Positions 1 to 12,746 of a stretch of 64,000 bases of DNA are shown piece by piece (position 1 is the first letter of the stretch; each line of letters opens with the position of its first letter). A program made the position numbers and the translations under genes. Under the pieces are notes generated by a model that was given only the letters and a program-made list of their open reading frames with translations, was not told where the DNA came from and did not search any database. The DNA lies in NCBI GenBank assembly GCA_018389105.1, contig JACATO010000121.1, forward strand, positions 3,026,001-3,090,000, given 5' to 3'. This stretch comes from Nautilus pompilius. Lineage: Eukaryota; Mollusca; Cephalopoda; Nautilida; Nautilidae.

Positions 1-3000
1 AAGAAACAAATAGTTTTCACAGCATCAAAATATTCAGAGACTTCAAAATTGTCAGCAATTGAAACCTGCCCTTTAATCTAGCAAAATGTAGCCCCACTTT
101 CTGCCAAAAATGTATGTGCAACATCCCGACATGTGACATCCTAACCATGGTCAGATGTTGCTTGGAAACAATTTTATAAATATCATCAAGTTTTCATAAT
201 CAGAAGGCAGATGCAGTGATCCCAAACACTATAAAATCTACTTAAAGTCTTTACATCACAATTTCTTACATGGAAAATGTCAGCCAATTTACTGATCGAT
301 CAGTATAGATTTTGAACATCATTGGAAACTAATCAGTCCTTGATCAATCGCAAGTTTCAACAAACTTACACAGAAGAATATGATAATGCCAACTTCATCT
401 TATTACTTGTCCATGATAGCCAGCCATATAAATCAATAAGATTAATTTCATTTGGTAAAAGACGTTATAAATTTTCTTATTCTTTAATAAAACTGCACCA
501 ACAATTAAATAGTTTTATGATAATACAGTGTAGTGTGGAAATTACTTAGACAAAAACCTTAGCTTAGATCTGCCACTGAAAGTGGTTTAATAGTCAGTAA
601 TTTGTTTTCATTTTGTATACCCAAAGAAAGTGAGCTTTGTAATGCAGCATCAGAGTCTGCATAACTCATCTGGTTTCTGCTGGAAAATGCTTCCCAGTTA
701 TGCTCCAACATAATGCACTGATGGTCTCAGACTGTCAGGGGTGTAAGTTTCTACTGCCTCTAAAACTACAAGCCATCTGTTGTAATAAATAAATTTACTG
801 GATGCATGACACAAGACATTATTATATAACACTGAAATAAATGGTTTTCTTACTTGTGAATGATTTGTACTTATGATGGATTTTTTAGCCCAATGGCTGA
901 TAAGAGACAATAGATTTTCCAAAAAATAATGAAAAAAAAAAACCTCAAATAAGTAACATAGCTGTATTCTGCTTCACAACTGTCATCCAGTTGCTACGCC
1001 TGAGTGAACAAGATGTGACATTAAACAAACAACCCATTTTTAGCATGATGAAGAATTTTGGAGCAGTAGAATAGATGCTGCCAGGTAATGGATATAACCT
1101 TTCCTTGACTAATCATTTTGCACTTTAAGCCATAAAATAATTATCAAGTTTGATCAGAGCAATTTCTATAATAAAAGTAAATGCACATCAATGGAGTGTT
1201 AAAAAAAACATTTCTATGAAGACCTCTCTCTTTCCTGATGCAGGATCCAGACCGGATATGTGCAAGTAAATTATTTAAATCAAAAGCAAATAGAATTATT
1301 GGGATAAAAATCTGTTAACTTTGTTTAGTGCCTCCAATCTACCCAACCCATATCTGATCATCAGTATCCTCTGGTTAGCCTTGTACTGAGAAGAAAAACA
1401 TCCTAACATTGAAAAGATGCTGAAATGGTTGCTACTGGGATATGTGAAATGATACAAATCCTAATTATAGCTAAAACTATTTACATAAACACTTATGTTC
1501 TATATTCAAGAGATAATAAAATCAGTACCTGCATAATCTGTGATTAAAATAAAGATGGGTTAGTACTCACAATGAAGTAGACCTCTGCATCAAAGTGATC
1601 TTTCTTTTTTTATGAATTTTAAGGATGTTTTTTAACAACATTTTTCAAGTTTCGAAAAAAACTGATTAGGCAAACACCGCTGACTAAAGGAAGTTCATTG
1701 ATTATGACAAACACAAATTACTTGACTCTTCACACACCAACAAAACTAAAATTCTTCAAACATCAATCTCAAAAAATGCCACAGATACTCAGAAAACAAG
1801 ATTTTGTGCCTTTAAAAGGATGTTTGAATGAAATTGTTAAGGGTGGAAGTAGTGTTTGTTGTATCTCTGGTTGATGCGTAGATTCACCTAAGATTAGGTA
1901 CAGGTTACTCCAGTAATAAGCAGCATTTGTCTATATCTAGATTGGTTTCTTTATTTTCTAAAGGATAATTATGGGTGAAACGGCTTTTATGTGAAATAGT
2001 CAGCTTATTTTTGGAGAGAGAAAATATAATACTCTCTTTTGTTGCTGTGTTACAAAGTGCTTGTGCTCCAATTAGCCTGTAATAAAGCCAGAGGTATGCT
2101 CAAGAAACGGAATAAAAGACTGAGTTAAGGTAAGAAGAGCTCCATTTGCTTGACACAGCATCAACATGAAGCTCATGATAACTTTCATATTTCAACAATG
2201 CAACTTGTACAAGTTATATATATATATATAGCTGGAATTGAATTCTTCAAGAACATAAAATATTATTTTTTATGAAGTGAAAACAGATTACAAATATTTC
2301 TGCAGCTAATACCAATTATTCTATACAACTTGCCAGGTAAATTTTTGTTTTTGTATTAGACAGCATTGTCCATGAGAGAGGATGTTAATTTCTGAATGTA
2401 GTTGATTATTATACTCTTACCGACTAGAAGTGTTTTATTGTGTACATTATTTAGTGTGTGTCAGCATCCACAATTAGGAGGTACATTAGTGTAATCTGAG
2501 TCAGCTAACCATATACATTTGTTTCCTCCCAAAGCCCTGTTTTTTTTTTTTTTTGTCCATTTAGTTGCAGCTCTTCCAGGTGTTTTCCAGCAAATAAAAA
2601 CTGATGAGTATATATGTATTTTTAAGTGTTTAAAATACTAGTGTAATATTATTTTTCAAGTATCATTTTAAGAATAGGAATGTAAGAGGAAAGTAAAATC
2701 ATCCAATAAATGTCATGATTTATATAATGTATCTTAGTTAATAAATAAGTATGAATATTTATCATCTAAAATTGTTTTTGTTTTTTTTAATTTTTTATCA
2801 CATTTGGGATTCTTACCTCCTTAACCCCAAAAGTAGCATCTATATAATGGTGTGAGATGAGAAATCTGTAGAGACATTAAAAGATGAAGTACAGATGACT
2901 TGTAAATCAACAAGCACCAGTGCGTGAAAACAGATTATGCCTTCAAAAAAACATGGTGTCCCTCGATTATTTTTAAATCCACAGGTTGTAATTATTCAAA

Positions 3001-3091
3001 TATTTTTAATTTACTAATGACTGCCATTTAAGAATCTGTACTATACAGTAAGTGTCTGATCTAAAAGCCATGGGATGGCAAAGGGAGTTAC
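1..3091. other. Sequence 3' of the C2A exon (intron, no exon recognised)
   Basis: The exon ending at 3092 has a splice donor, so this stretch begins an intron of the RIM gene. It is AT-rich with poly-T runs and a short TA repeat near 2217-2230. I looked for a C2B or Ser-rich RIM linker exon on the minus strand and found none I could support. The open frames here are short and match nothing. The remaining C-terminal exons are therefore expected at coordinates below this window. Confidence 0.6.
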
Positions 3092-3461
3092 CTGGTGTGC
3101 GCTTGCTTTGTGTCAGTAGCTGCTTGACCTTGTCATGGGCTGGAGTGCTGGGAAGACAGCGTTGGATCTCACCTGATCCTGCAGCAGCTCGTGATGGGAA
3201 GTTTGGTGAAGGACCACGACTCGGGCTGGCTGCTTTACTGGATGTGTCAGCTGATGTGGAACTCATGGGTGAGATGTCCAGCAGAGCTTTTTTTCGTTGT
3301 GGCAGAGGAGAACTATTTTCATCATGGTCTTCCAGGCTGTACCAGATGGCAGCATCGTCTAGGTTGGCATCACCCAGATCTAGCAAAACCTCCCCCATGA
3401 ATTCATCATCACCGATTTTACTGTATGTCCACAGCGTCACCTCCAGAGCTTTCTGTTCTAG
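3092..3461 (-). CDS. Rim: RIM exon: C-terminal part of C2A plus Ser/Pro-rich tail
   Basis: Partial coding exon of about 123 codons, entering in phase 0 after a TTTTTTTCCAG acceptor and leaving in phase 1 at CCAG|GTAACT. It opens with the last C2A strands: ALEVTLWTY, then DDEFMGEVLLDLGDANLDD, then IWYSLEDHDENSSPLP. This corresponds closely to the vertebrate RIM C2A end (LEITVWD...FLGEILIEL...WYKLQTHDESSLPLP). After the domain it becomes Ser/Pro/Lys-rich with an SPSRGPSP-type stretch, typical of the disordered RIM linker between C2A and C2B. RIM C2A binds membrane and partners at the presynaptic active zone without calcium. The chain continues into exons beyond the window. The domain call is from visible similarity; the tail function is unknown. 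Confidence 0.93.
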
Positions 3462-4686
3462 CTGGAAAAAAATACGTGGTTACTTTAACAGAGTTAATCA
3501 GACCATTTTCTCATTGTCATGACTTTTTTAAAAAAAAAACCTGTTGCATTAGATGAACATTTGTCTACAACATCAGATACTTACTGTATCTTCCTTCTGC
3601 TTAGCAAACAAACTAAACAGATACTAAATAATGAGATGCAACAGGAAAAAAAGTAATGAGTTTGAATAAAATGAACAATTTCATAGAAATACACCTTTAA
3701 ATTACTGCACTTTGTACTGTTTAAGAATACAAATTACTTGTGTTTTTTAATGAAGTAACCTTTATTAAAAGCTTTGAAATTTTAAATGTCTTTGTAATGT
3801 TTTCACTGTTGAAATGCATCAGAATTTGAGTAACCAGAATAGAGTCTCGTGACAAAAGTCTAGGACATCAGCTCCTTAAAGAACCACATAAGCAGGGCTT
3901 CAGACAATATCATACCATGAGTTTATTTCAATTTTCTGCATGAGTGTGTGATTAGAAATGAATTCTGATCAATTGACAAAATCATAAACAGGATACTGCA
4001 GCAGTAGAGTTTTCAAACAATCAATATTAATGAGATTTTTAAATATAGATCAGTAAATTAATAATCCTGTTTTAGGCAACAAAAAACAACAATAAAGGAA
4101 ACGTCAGACTATCCTAAGGGAAATCATCTTGGGTGATTCAGACACTAGTCCATGTTTCTATCTTTCTCTTTGCATCAACCGACATCTTAGCTGAATAAAT
4201 GATGATTCAGATTGCTTTTGATTTCAATCTGTTGCTAACTAAATGTTGCACACGTAAGTAAAAAATTGAGCAATTTAGAAGACTCAAAATTATTTTTAGA
4301 GTATCTATTTTTAATTTTAGCTAAAATAAATTCTTACTCATGAAAAACTTCACAATTATTTTAGACTGCAATACAGTTAACTCTTTCAATAAGTTAATTC
4401 AAAATTAAATGATAAGTGCGGTTAGGGTTAATAAAATCGCAAGTTGGAAATTGGAATTGCATGCATACTTTTGATTCTCTAGAGAAATTCCTAATTTGAA
4501 GCTCGCAAAAGAAATTCAAAAAATATGAACACTTGATGAACCAGAACATATTTACAATGTCCACGCACACTTTTGTCTAGCTTTTTTGGTTCTTATTTTC
4601 TTAAGCAATGTATGATGTAGGGTAGTTTCATGGTAAAAAATACTGTTAATGACTGTATCTCACACAAATTAGATTAAAAAGTATTA

Positions 4687-4739
<53 letters not shown>

Positions 4740-6273
4740 ATTTTCTATACAGCAGTTATCTTCATAAAGCTTTTCAGCAATGCAGGTGCCAAATTTTCAT
4801 GGTGAACACACATAAATCGCATTTATTTATTTATTAGCAAGACAGGACTACACAGTGGGGGAAAAAACCAGGTTTCAATGGCACATATCAGCACCTGTAA
4901 TATATATCCAGAAGCTGAGTGACTCGGTGTAGTCTCATGAGCAGCATAATCATTTTAGCTTGTGAATCCTTAGCTGGCATCACTGCACACTGGTTATTTC
5001 CCCAAGGAAAAGCAGCTTCCATTATTATAATGACCATGATAAGTCAAATGCATTTTTAACTTCACAGTGGACAACAGCTCATAATAACCACCAGTGTGTT
5101 TAAATAAGCATCTCTGACAAGAACCCCCCCCTCCCTGGGGTGGTGCATGTAAAAGGGTATTAAAAGCAACAGTGCTATGGAAACAAATATTGCAATTTCA
5201 GCTGAAAACCAAGGATAAAGGTAACAATCAGTGAATTATGGGAAAATAAAATGGAAGAATTTTGGGAGCCATGCAACTTTAACAAATCTGAAAATTAAAA
5301 TAAATAAAATTTCAAAATGTTGTACAAGATGTAATCTTGCATTTTATTTTACATGTAACAAAACAAACAAACAAATAACTCGTCTTTATATAGGACAAAA
5401 AGTAAATAAACAAAGAGAATCATTGATAAGGATAATGAATGGGAGGGGAGGAGACAAAGACAACAGAAAAGTCTCCAGAAAATAGAAAGATGGTATGTTA
5501 GTTATCTTGTTGGCAGATATGTCTGAATGTCAAATTAAAAACTTTTAGTATTTTAACTTTTGATAGACCTGAAATTCATTACTGCTACACTATTTAATGC
5601 TACAGTTACGCATATTGGAGTTAGAGGCAATAGGAGAGTGCAAGTGTTAAAATCAAAAGATCTTACACATGGTAAATCATAAAGAGAAACGTGTTAGTTC
5701 TAGTTCCCTGTAAAAACCAGTGACTGATCTATGCAATGAGACTCAATCCTGCTCTTCGCATAGTCACCGGTATTTTAGAAAGAAAGGTTTTCTGTGAAGA
5801 TCAGCAGTCAAAAAGTTTTGTTTTCCCATTCTGTCTTAATTTCACTTTTTTATTTCTTCTTCCCATTTATAATGTTCAATGAGGAAATATCTAGAAGGTG
5901 GGCACAGAAGGCTTGCTTTACCAAAATACTTAGTTGAGACAGGTGTAACCAACCACCTTTAAAAGTTGGCCTGAGGCTCATTTTCTTTTTTGTTGCAAAA
6001 AGTAAACATAACAATTGATTTTCAAAACTTTTGTTCCTCTGGCCACTCATATCCACAAAAGAGCCAAAGATAGCAAGCACCCGGCAAGTCAGTTTTATTA
6101 GCTCGGTATAATATAAACATTCTGTTCCTGCTAGGATGCGCCAGTTTTGTTTAGAAAATCTAACGTATTACAGAGAATCTCAGCAGCGAGCACCTGCACT
6201 GAGAAGTACGCTAATGAAAAAAAACAAAAAAACGCAATGCAGCATTTTAAAGAGTAAACTACACAAAACTTAC
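3462..6273 (-). other. Intron between the two last C2A exons
   Basis: About 2.8 kb of AT-rich intron. Apart from the CT/TA microsatellite at 4688-4739 I see no coding exon, RNA gene or recognisable transposon. A GGTTAGGGTTA telomere-like motif occurs once near 4420. Confidence 0.7.
4688..4739. repeat. Compound (CT)n(AT)n microsatellite
   Basis: An uninterrupted CT run passes directly into a TA run within one intron. Confidence 0.95.
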
Positions 6274-6367
6274 CCATTCTTCGACAAAGTTTGTAAATAC
6301 AAAAATCTGGTTCCAGACAGCGGACGGAGATTCGAAAATTGGAAGTGTTTCAAATACCTGGTTCTCA
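6274..6367 (-). CDS. Rim: RIM exon: central strands of C2A
   Basis: A 94 bp exon that enters in phase 2 after CAATTTTTAG and exits in phase 0 at TGG|GTAAGT. Its key motif is VWNQIFVFTNF, matching the signature WNQTFVY strand of RIM C2A domains. The preceding segment (VFETLPIFES) occupies the position of the vertebrate TKTVKKILEP loop. Its phases fit the exons on either side exactly, which is the main reason for trusting such a short exon. Confidence 0.9.
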
Positions 6368-8752
6368 CTAAAAATTGAAAAGAAACTTTATTGACCACCG
6401 GCACAGAACAGTTTGGTGCATCTGCCAAATGATTTTAAAATAAATCCCTACAGAAACCACTTTTTAAAAAAAGTTATAAACATAAAAAAAAACAAAACCA
6501 ACAAAAAGACAAGAAGTTTTATATTTTAAAACAACTATTAAAACAGAAGGAGATAACAGAAACGTTCTAAGCATCATATTAATTGCTCTCTTAAACATCG
6601 CTGCTATAATAATTAGAACACCCGGGTTTTACATTTATTCTGCATGTACAAAAAATGCTCAGAGATTAACTCCAGTATTTGGCAGCACCTCATGTTCTGT
6701 ATCGAGTTTCTATATGCTTAAACATGGCATCTCTCAGATTGTTGGTTATGACCTGATCCAGATTTCTCCATAGAACTTGCAGTGGTTCTCTACTCCTGCT
6801 GTGAGATTGGTCTTGGTTGTTTGGCCATTAGTTGCCTACCAAGATACTGCCATAGGTGCTCAATAAGGTTCGTATCTGGATTTTGTGTAGTCCAGAAAAG
6901 TAACTGAGTTCATTTTACATCTTCAAAGCTTAATTTCTCTGCAGAATATAGCAATTATAGTAGATGATACTTTTATTATATGCAGAAGGGTGATGTTCAA
7001 AAGGATGGATGTGTAACCAGTAGAATTTAGACATTAGTCTATAGATGCACAATATTTTTTTTGCCACCATAGCAAATGGTGCCCACCTACACCATTGCTT
7101 CAAATCTACATATGCCGATGCAATGACTTCAGCGCACTGTAGGTTCAGTGCTTTGTTTTTAAGATATGATAGTGTGCGTGACAGCAACTAAACAGTAAAA
7201 AACAAGCTACTTTAAGAGGTTTCTTTGTTTAGGAATTAAGCAAATTACCTGCTTATTTACACAATTAGTTCAGCCTTTTCATTTGAGGCTCAGATAGTTT
7301 TAATAATAAAATCTATGTTCGTGGTCACGAGAATTAACTTCATTTTTCAAGCTACGTTAAGAAAGGTGAGTCCATTTTGTAATAACTACAAAAAAATTTT
7401 TTTAAACTGCTTTGCAATCCAACAGACCGATGATAAAAGGAGATTTTTTCTGTTCCCCAATGACCCGCTAATGGAGAGAGTGGAAGAGAGTCCTAAAAAT
7501 CAATGCGCTGAAATGATAAAATTAGCTGGCATTCATTCATGTATGGGAATTTGGAAATGTAAGAGTTATTTGCTGTTCTCGGATAGGAACCAGAGATTTA
7601 ATTTTATTTTAGTCTGTAGTAATCTTATTGTGATATGCTTTAAAGTAACTGGAATCATGTTGTGACCAATTTGCAGAAGGCATTTAGAAAGAAGGAAATC
7701 CCAAATGTAGTTCAATGAACTACATATTGTACACTGGCTGGCCATAAAAGAGCATGGTTAACGAGGAAATCTTCTGCTTTGCTGCTTCTTACTAAACCTA
7801 AATTAACTGGTGACTGTGCAACAATTCAACAATAATAACCATAAAGGCTGCAGAAGTCTGACTCCCAGGATTTACAGGAATGGCAAAAAGGACCCTAGCA
7901 AGCAGAATTTTCATCACAAAAGTCTTGATGGATGATGCTTGCAAAAGTGCATGGCGTATAATTTTAAAAAAAGCAACAGAAAGGCTTCAACAAGACTAGA
8001 CAACATACAGGGTGAGCTTCAGTAGACCGCCTCTGTTTGGACTGGTAAACAAGCCTGTCCATGTGCAGTGGTGTCTGGGAGTTTATTCGACTAATGGAAG
8101 ACGATTGCTTTAAAATTTAAAAAAAATTAAAATTAAAATTAAAAATCCTATGGATCAATGTCTTTCACTCAAACTCTACCATGACAGCAGAACTGAGTAG
8201 CTCATCTCCCACTTCAATTACAATTTTTAGAATGACTTAACAAGATGCGAACAGCCATCACAATGGCCAACCTCTCTCTCTTTCTCTCAATGTTTCAAAT
8301 AATTATGCTTCTTGCTGTTAACATCTTATCTTATCGACCAAGGAAAACATATACACTAAAGGGAAGGATTGTAGCCAGCAACGTGACTAGTAGTCAAACA
8401 ATTAACAGAAAAATAAAAAATAAAATTCTTTTATATATACATATGTGTGTATGTGTGTGTTTTCAGTATCTCAAGATACTGCAGACAGTTAACACTGGAA
8501 TTTGAACCAGGAATCTCCAGTTGCCAACCCATGTGCGCTGCCCTGGAGATGTCTACTGTATCTTGAGATACTGAAAACAAATATATACAATGCATCATTC
8601 TACTTTTGACAAAAAGTACTAACCCAGTTACAGGTGAGTTCTGCAGCAAAACACCACAAAAAATTCTTTTATTTGAACAACATGTCCAAGAATGAAAGAA
8701 GACAATTTCAAACAGCTGCTACACAGGCAAATGTTGCAGCGACCGTACTCAC
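6368..8752 (-). other. Intron within C2A
   Basis: About 2.4 kb. It contains the tRNA-like inverted-repeat element at 8459-8578 and short AATT-rich and GT-rich tracts near 8105-8145 and 8443-8462. The open frame at 7315-7665 on the plus strand shows no recognisable domain and is not called as a gene. Confidence 0.65.
8459..8578 (-). mobile_element. Short inverted-repeat element with tRNA-like core (SINE/MITE-like)
   Basis: A 120 bp segment is bounded by perfect 21 bp inverted repeats (GTTTTCAGTATCTCAAGATAC at the left end and its complement at the right). On the minus strand the core contains GGTTCAAATTCC, a near-perfect pol III B box, in a stem-loop context (CTGG/CCAG arms), preceded by an A-box-like stretch around GGGCAGCGCACATGGG. 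The arms themselves are nearly palindromic (CAGTATCT...AGATACTG). It could be a tRNA-derived SINE caught between inverted repeats, or a MITE that captured a tRNA. No other copy was seen in the window. Confidence 0.6.
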
Positions 8753-8934
8753 ATTCTTTTAGGCAGCAAGTGGAGCATGACCAGAGGGTTCGGCCGTTTC
8801 CTGTCCGGTTGTTCATATGGGGTCAGATGTTCTGCCCTCAACAGCGTCACCTGCAACTTATGTTCCTCCGCGATATACCAGAGCTGCAGCTCGACTCGGC
8901 CCGATATTCTGCGCGTATCTTTCTTGATCTCCAG
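8753..8934 (-). CDS. Rim: RIM exon: N-terminal part of C2A
   Basis: A 182 bp exon that enters in phase 0 after TTTTTTCACTGAAG and exits in phase 2 at AAT|GTGAGT. It encodes GRVELQLWY, then HKLQVTLLRAEHLTPYE, then RPNPLVMLHLLPKR, the first strands of a RIM C2A domain (vertebrate GQLSVKLWYD...LIVNVLQATDLP...NPYVKMYFLP). The position that is Asp in calcium-binding C2 domains (DPYVK) is Asn here (NPLVM), as in other RIM C2A domains, so calcium-independent binding is expected. Together with the exons at 6274 and 3092 it completes the domain. Confidence 0.93.
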
Positions 8935-9697
8935 CTTCAGTGAAAAAAGAAAATGAGATCTTACATGGTTCTTTTGAAATCTCTTTCAACGAAGCGTGGG
9001 GAACTGGGATGTATTTCTTTAACTAGATAAACAGTGACGTGAGAATAACCACAGTGCAATTAAAACTGCAGGTACGGTATGCACTTTCTGATGATTGCAT
9101 ATGTAATATTTACTTATTTGTGGTGGCATCCTCATATGTATTGATGCTTTTGTGTTTGTTTTTTTTTTTAAATTGCAAGCAAGCTGAACTATTTACCCTT
9201 CATTCTTTTAAATTCCAGCACTTCCGCGTTTTCGTGTGGTAACACACGCTTTAATTCTAAAGTATCACGTGATAACCAGTCGGGCGCCATCTGTTTGTCA
9301 CGAACAAACAATATTGGTACTGCAGGCTCTTCTCTGAATCTTTACGTAAAATATATATATGCAGGAGAAAGAAAGAAAGAGACTTCGCTTACTAGGGGCG
9401 ATGTGATGCGCGTCAAGAGCAAAGCACACAACAGCCACGGGAGCATTAGATTCTCCGACCAGACGCCGTCTCTTGTAAATGGACGGTCAGCTGCAGAAGC
9501 TGTTCGGTCGGGTACTGGGGAGACGGGAGATTGCACATACACAGGCCGTTACTTATACAATTTAGAGATTACTGCTCCTTCGGAGTAAGAACGAAAGAAA
9601 GGACAGCCCGCGTAACTTTCTGAAATATGTTTTGTTATCTTTAACCCTTCCCCGCAAGCGGCAGTTCTATTAACATTTTACCAGACTGAGAACTCAC
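8935..9697 (-). other. Intron before the C2A exons
   Basis: About 760 bp. The small open frames near 9295-9588 show no recognisable similarity. I see no repeat or RNA gene here. Confidence 0.65.
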
Positions 9698-9786
9698 GGG
9701 TGTTTTAGGCAGCATCCTCTTCCTTTTAAGGATGGGTATCCCGAACTCGGACTCCTTTGTTTGCGTTGATTCTGCATCCGCGGAAT
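9698..9786 (-). CDS. Rim: RIM exon: PDZ-C2A linker with proline motif
   Basis: An 89 bp exon that enters in phase 1 after TTTTTATTCAAG and exits in phase 0 at CCC|GTGAGT. It encodes an acidic/Thr-Gln stretch followed by FGIPILKRKRMLPKTP. The basic RKRMLPKTP is a PxxP-like motif of the kind SH3 proteins bind. RIM-BP binds a comparable motif in vertebrate RIMs, though there it lies between C2A and C2B, so partner binding is only suggested. The assignment rests on fit of phases on both sides, clean splice sites and position. Confidence 0.8.
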
Positions 9787-10291
9787 CTTGAATAAAAACC
9801 AGAAACAGTACCCAGTCAAAAATAGGATATCCAGCCAAACAAACGGAGCAGACCCGGCGACTTTAACGGTTTGTTAGGGGACTTCATCGAGTAAGAATTT
9901 CTTGTGTAACTTGGAAAACGGGATCTCGCAGGTTTGTATCGCTATTTTCTTTGAATATGATTCCGTGACAACGTAATGGTGAAATACAGAAAAACTTAGA
10001 AGAAAAAAGAATGCGCTGCTCGACCGGGGGGGCCCCCACATTGATTACCTCCCCTTTTTTTCCGTATGCAGAAACTCCAGACATCGGGAATTTTCGGAGT
10101 AAACCTCCCTGACACAATCAGCGGCAACTGGCTGCAGACGAAAAGATTAAAATAGTTTCTTTAAAGTTCTGAAACAGTCTAATTTGTTCAAGCGCAGTTA
10201 CATTTATATACCGACACCTGACCTTGTGGTTATTTTAGAGAGAGAGAGAGAGAGAAGGGATGGCGCGTTATTATAGCCAGCCTGTACTTAC
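9787..10291 (-). other. Short intron in the PDZ-C2A linker
   Basis: About 500 bp with a small GA tract at about 10236-10256. Nothing else is recognised. Confidence 0.7.
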
Positions 10292-10347
10292 CGGCTCGTA
10301 GGAACTTCCTGGACCGCGAAGGTGGCTCTACGTAACTTTCTTCTGCC
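10292..10347 (-). CDS. Rim: RIM exon: short linker exon after the PDZ domain
   Basis: A 56 bp exon that enters in phase 2 after TTTTATTACAG and exits in phase 1 at CCG|GTAAGT. It encodes about 19 residues, AEESYVEPPSRSRKFLRA, with Ser/Arg and Pro. There is no domain of its own. Support comes from strong splice sites and exact phase match to the PDZ exon upstream and the linker exon downstream. Its size makes it a candidate for alternative splicing, but skipping it would shift the frame because 56 is not a multiple of three. Confidence 0.75.
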
Positions 10348-11755
10348 CTGTAATAAAAGCACGGTGCAAAGCCATCAGATGCGGTGCTATTAGTGGAAAC
10401 CACGAAATAATCTACTTTCAGAGTTCCGATTGAAGACAGAGAGGTTACAGGAAAGAGCAGGCTACTCTCTCTAGTTTGTCGAGATCCCACCCACCCCGCC
10501 ACCAGTTCCATTCTCTCGTCAGTTCGTTCCGGTTTCCCTCCCGCTGCTTTGTTGGTGATCCCCACCTCTGTTTCGTGATTCGTTGGGGGCTGTTCCTCCA
10601 GCGTACCCTTTTGACCGAGGGAAAGAGTTGCGGTACCCTGCCCGCCGACATCTCCCTAACCTCCATTAAGTGTTTAACCCTTGACTACTGAAGATAAATG
10701 CTGGTCAACGTTCGAAGTTACAAGGCAAATCCTTTTGTTGTTTAAGTCGCTTTACTACTGACGGCTTTAACAAAGGAAGGAGCGCCAAACCCCATCGCCT
10801 CGTCTACATCTCTTTCGTTCGCCCCTTACCTTCTCTTAAGATCTACTATCTCACCTCAGTTTGCAAACTTTAGTAGCATATATTTAATAAAAACCTGAAC
10901 TATTTCCCTAACCGATCCCTGAACTACTGCAGGTACAGCCTCTTTTTAAAAGAATGCAGAGCCGTCTAAAACTACGTATTGTTGCTTCCTGTTTAAAAGT
11001 AGAAAGCCATAACTATCTCTTCCGTCTTTGTCTGTCTGTGACTTAATGTGATGTAAATAGTGAACTCACAAGAAACCGTGTCAGTGCTTTTAAACCTACC
11101 CGAGCTGCAATCACCTGGATAGCTTTTAATAACCCCGCGAAATTGTGCATTTTTCCTGTTTCACTTTTAACCAACACCTAAGCCAGGCCTGAAAGGAACT
11201 CATTAGGAATATCCTACCAAGAAGCCAGGTAACTGATGTAATACGTGTCAAGGTTGAGGGTTCTCTAACTGTTAACCTTGGGACCTGAAGATTTTACTTG
11301 TTTCTGAGTGCTAATTTAACCTTTTCTTCTGATATGTGAACATTGTCTACTATTAAATGCTCAGATTTTTTAAGAATGAAGCTAGTGATTTACCTTTCGT
11401 TAAAAAACCTGAAGCATTTTGCAGCATTAATATGATAGATAATTATTTAATAAAAGTCATGCGTTCGTAACTGGACTTAACTATATAAAAATTTTCCGCT
11501 GACAAATTTGTTGGTCACTTTCAGAAAGAAAAAAAACGTTAAGCAATTTATTTCATGCTGCTGATCGCCTGTCTCACCTGAGAAAACTCCATTAGAACAA
11601 TTATTTACGGCATTCATATATTACAATTAAAGTTAAAGTAAAGTCTTTAATTAATAAAAACAACTTTAAATCTGCAAAAAATTAATTCAAAACCTCTGAC
11701 ATGCGTTATGAGCAAAGTAAAATTAAAAAAGAAAAAGTCTATAAAATAATAGGGG

Positions 11756-11803
<48 letters not shown>

Positions 11804-12625
11804 AGTACAGAGAGATGACGTCAGAGAGAGATTTTCAAAGTTTAAAATGAAAGCATATTCCTGAATTTATATTATGTAGCCTATGTTCTGATTTAAGATA
11901 AATCCACAGATGTCATGATAAAAAGGAATGACACAGAACTCGACAGCTTACGGCATCGTTCCGTGGATTTAGATTTTATTAAAAGATGTAACAAATAAGA
12001 CAATGTTAACAGAAGTGGTTGTTTTTTTTAAATGGTTAAAAAAGAAAATTAAAGTAATTTGATATTCTAGGACCAAATACTTAATTAGGGCGAATTTGTG
12101 TGGACGTCCAAATAAATAGTCGTAATAGTTTAATTATCTATTCACAGACAACAGTGCAACATCTTAATATGCTAACAGAAAAATCCGTTAACAAAATACC
12201 ACGAAGTTTCAGTAAAATAGTTTTATATCTAATTAAGAACTAATGGATCTAGAACTTGGAATATTACCATTTGGTTTTAGCTCGTTTTCAGAATTTGAAG
12301 TTGTTTACCAATTCGCAGTAGGTTTCCTGAATTGATTAAGTTTAAGTAAAACTACAAAGCACGATAAATATTCATAAAAGATAAATTTAATTAAATTTTT
12401 GAAAAGATTTAAAGTATTAATTAACAAAAGAAAAGGAGGTAATAGAAGAGCAAATATGGTATCGTTTATTTTTATGCTTTAGCCCGAAATCTAGGAGACC
12501 ATGCACCAGTAACCAATCGAAGTGGGCGAGATTCTTTGCTCGTTTCTACATTAAAAGGAAAAAAAAAAAAACTCTGATCAAGTTTTCTATGTATTTGTTC
12601 AGCTTTAATTCCAGGACGGGGTTAC
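10348..12625 (-). other. Intron between PDZ end and linker
   Basis: About 2.3 kb. It holds the GA array at 11755-11799 with one adjacent TGACGTCA at about 11816-11823. No coding exon or transposon is visible. Confidence 0.65.
11755..11830. repeat. (GA)n array with a single CRE-type octamer
   Basis: A GA run of about 45 bp is followed by TACAGAGAGATGACGTCAGAGAGA. This matches the unit of the two larger TGACGTCA arrays at 38.95 and 42.49 kb, so it looks like a lone copy of the same satellite family. Confidence 0.85.
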
Positions 12626-12746
12626 CTGACAGGTCTGTGCCAGACCACGAGCTGCACGATGTCTCCTGACGTGTTCATGATCTGCAAGGCTTCTTCAAAC
12701 GTGGCGTCCACCAGACTGTGTCCATTCCACTCCAGTATCTGATCAC
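12626..12746 (-). CDS. Rim: RIM exon: C-terminal half of the PDZ domain
   Basis: A 121 bp exon that enters in phase 1 after TTTGTTACTCCAG and exits in phase 2 at CAG|GTAACC. It encodes DQILEWNGHSLVDATFEEA, then QIMNTSGDIVQLVVWHRPVR. DxILEWNG is the RIM-type PDZ signature (vertebrate DEVLEWNGKPLPGATNEEV), and the terminal VVWHRP corresponds to IIVSRP. The RIM PDZ domain binds ELKS/CAST and calcium-channel C-termini at the active zone. The glycine codon shared with the upstream exon is completed across the junction. Confidence 0.95.

Noticed and set aside
1221-1270. Plus-strand exon-like stretch with CTGATGCAG acceptor and CAAGTAA donor
   Set aside because: Wrong strand for the gene, only about 22 bp, and no partner exon.
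3052-3522. Plus-strand open frame of 156 codons
   Set aside because: Antisense shadow of the C2A exon.
7315-7665. Plus-strand open frame of 116 codons inside a RIM intron
   Set aside because: Low-complexity composition typical of AT-rich random sequence; no domain, splice or codon signal.
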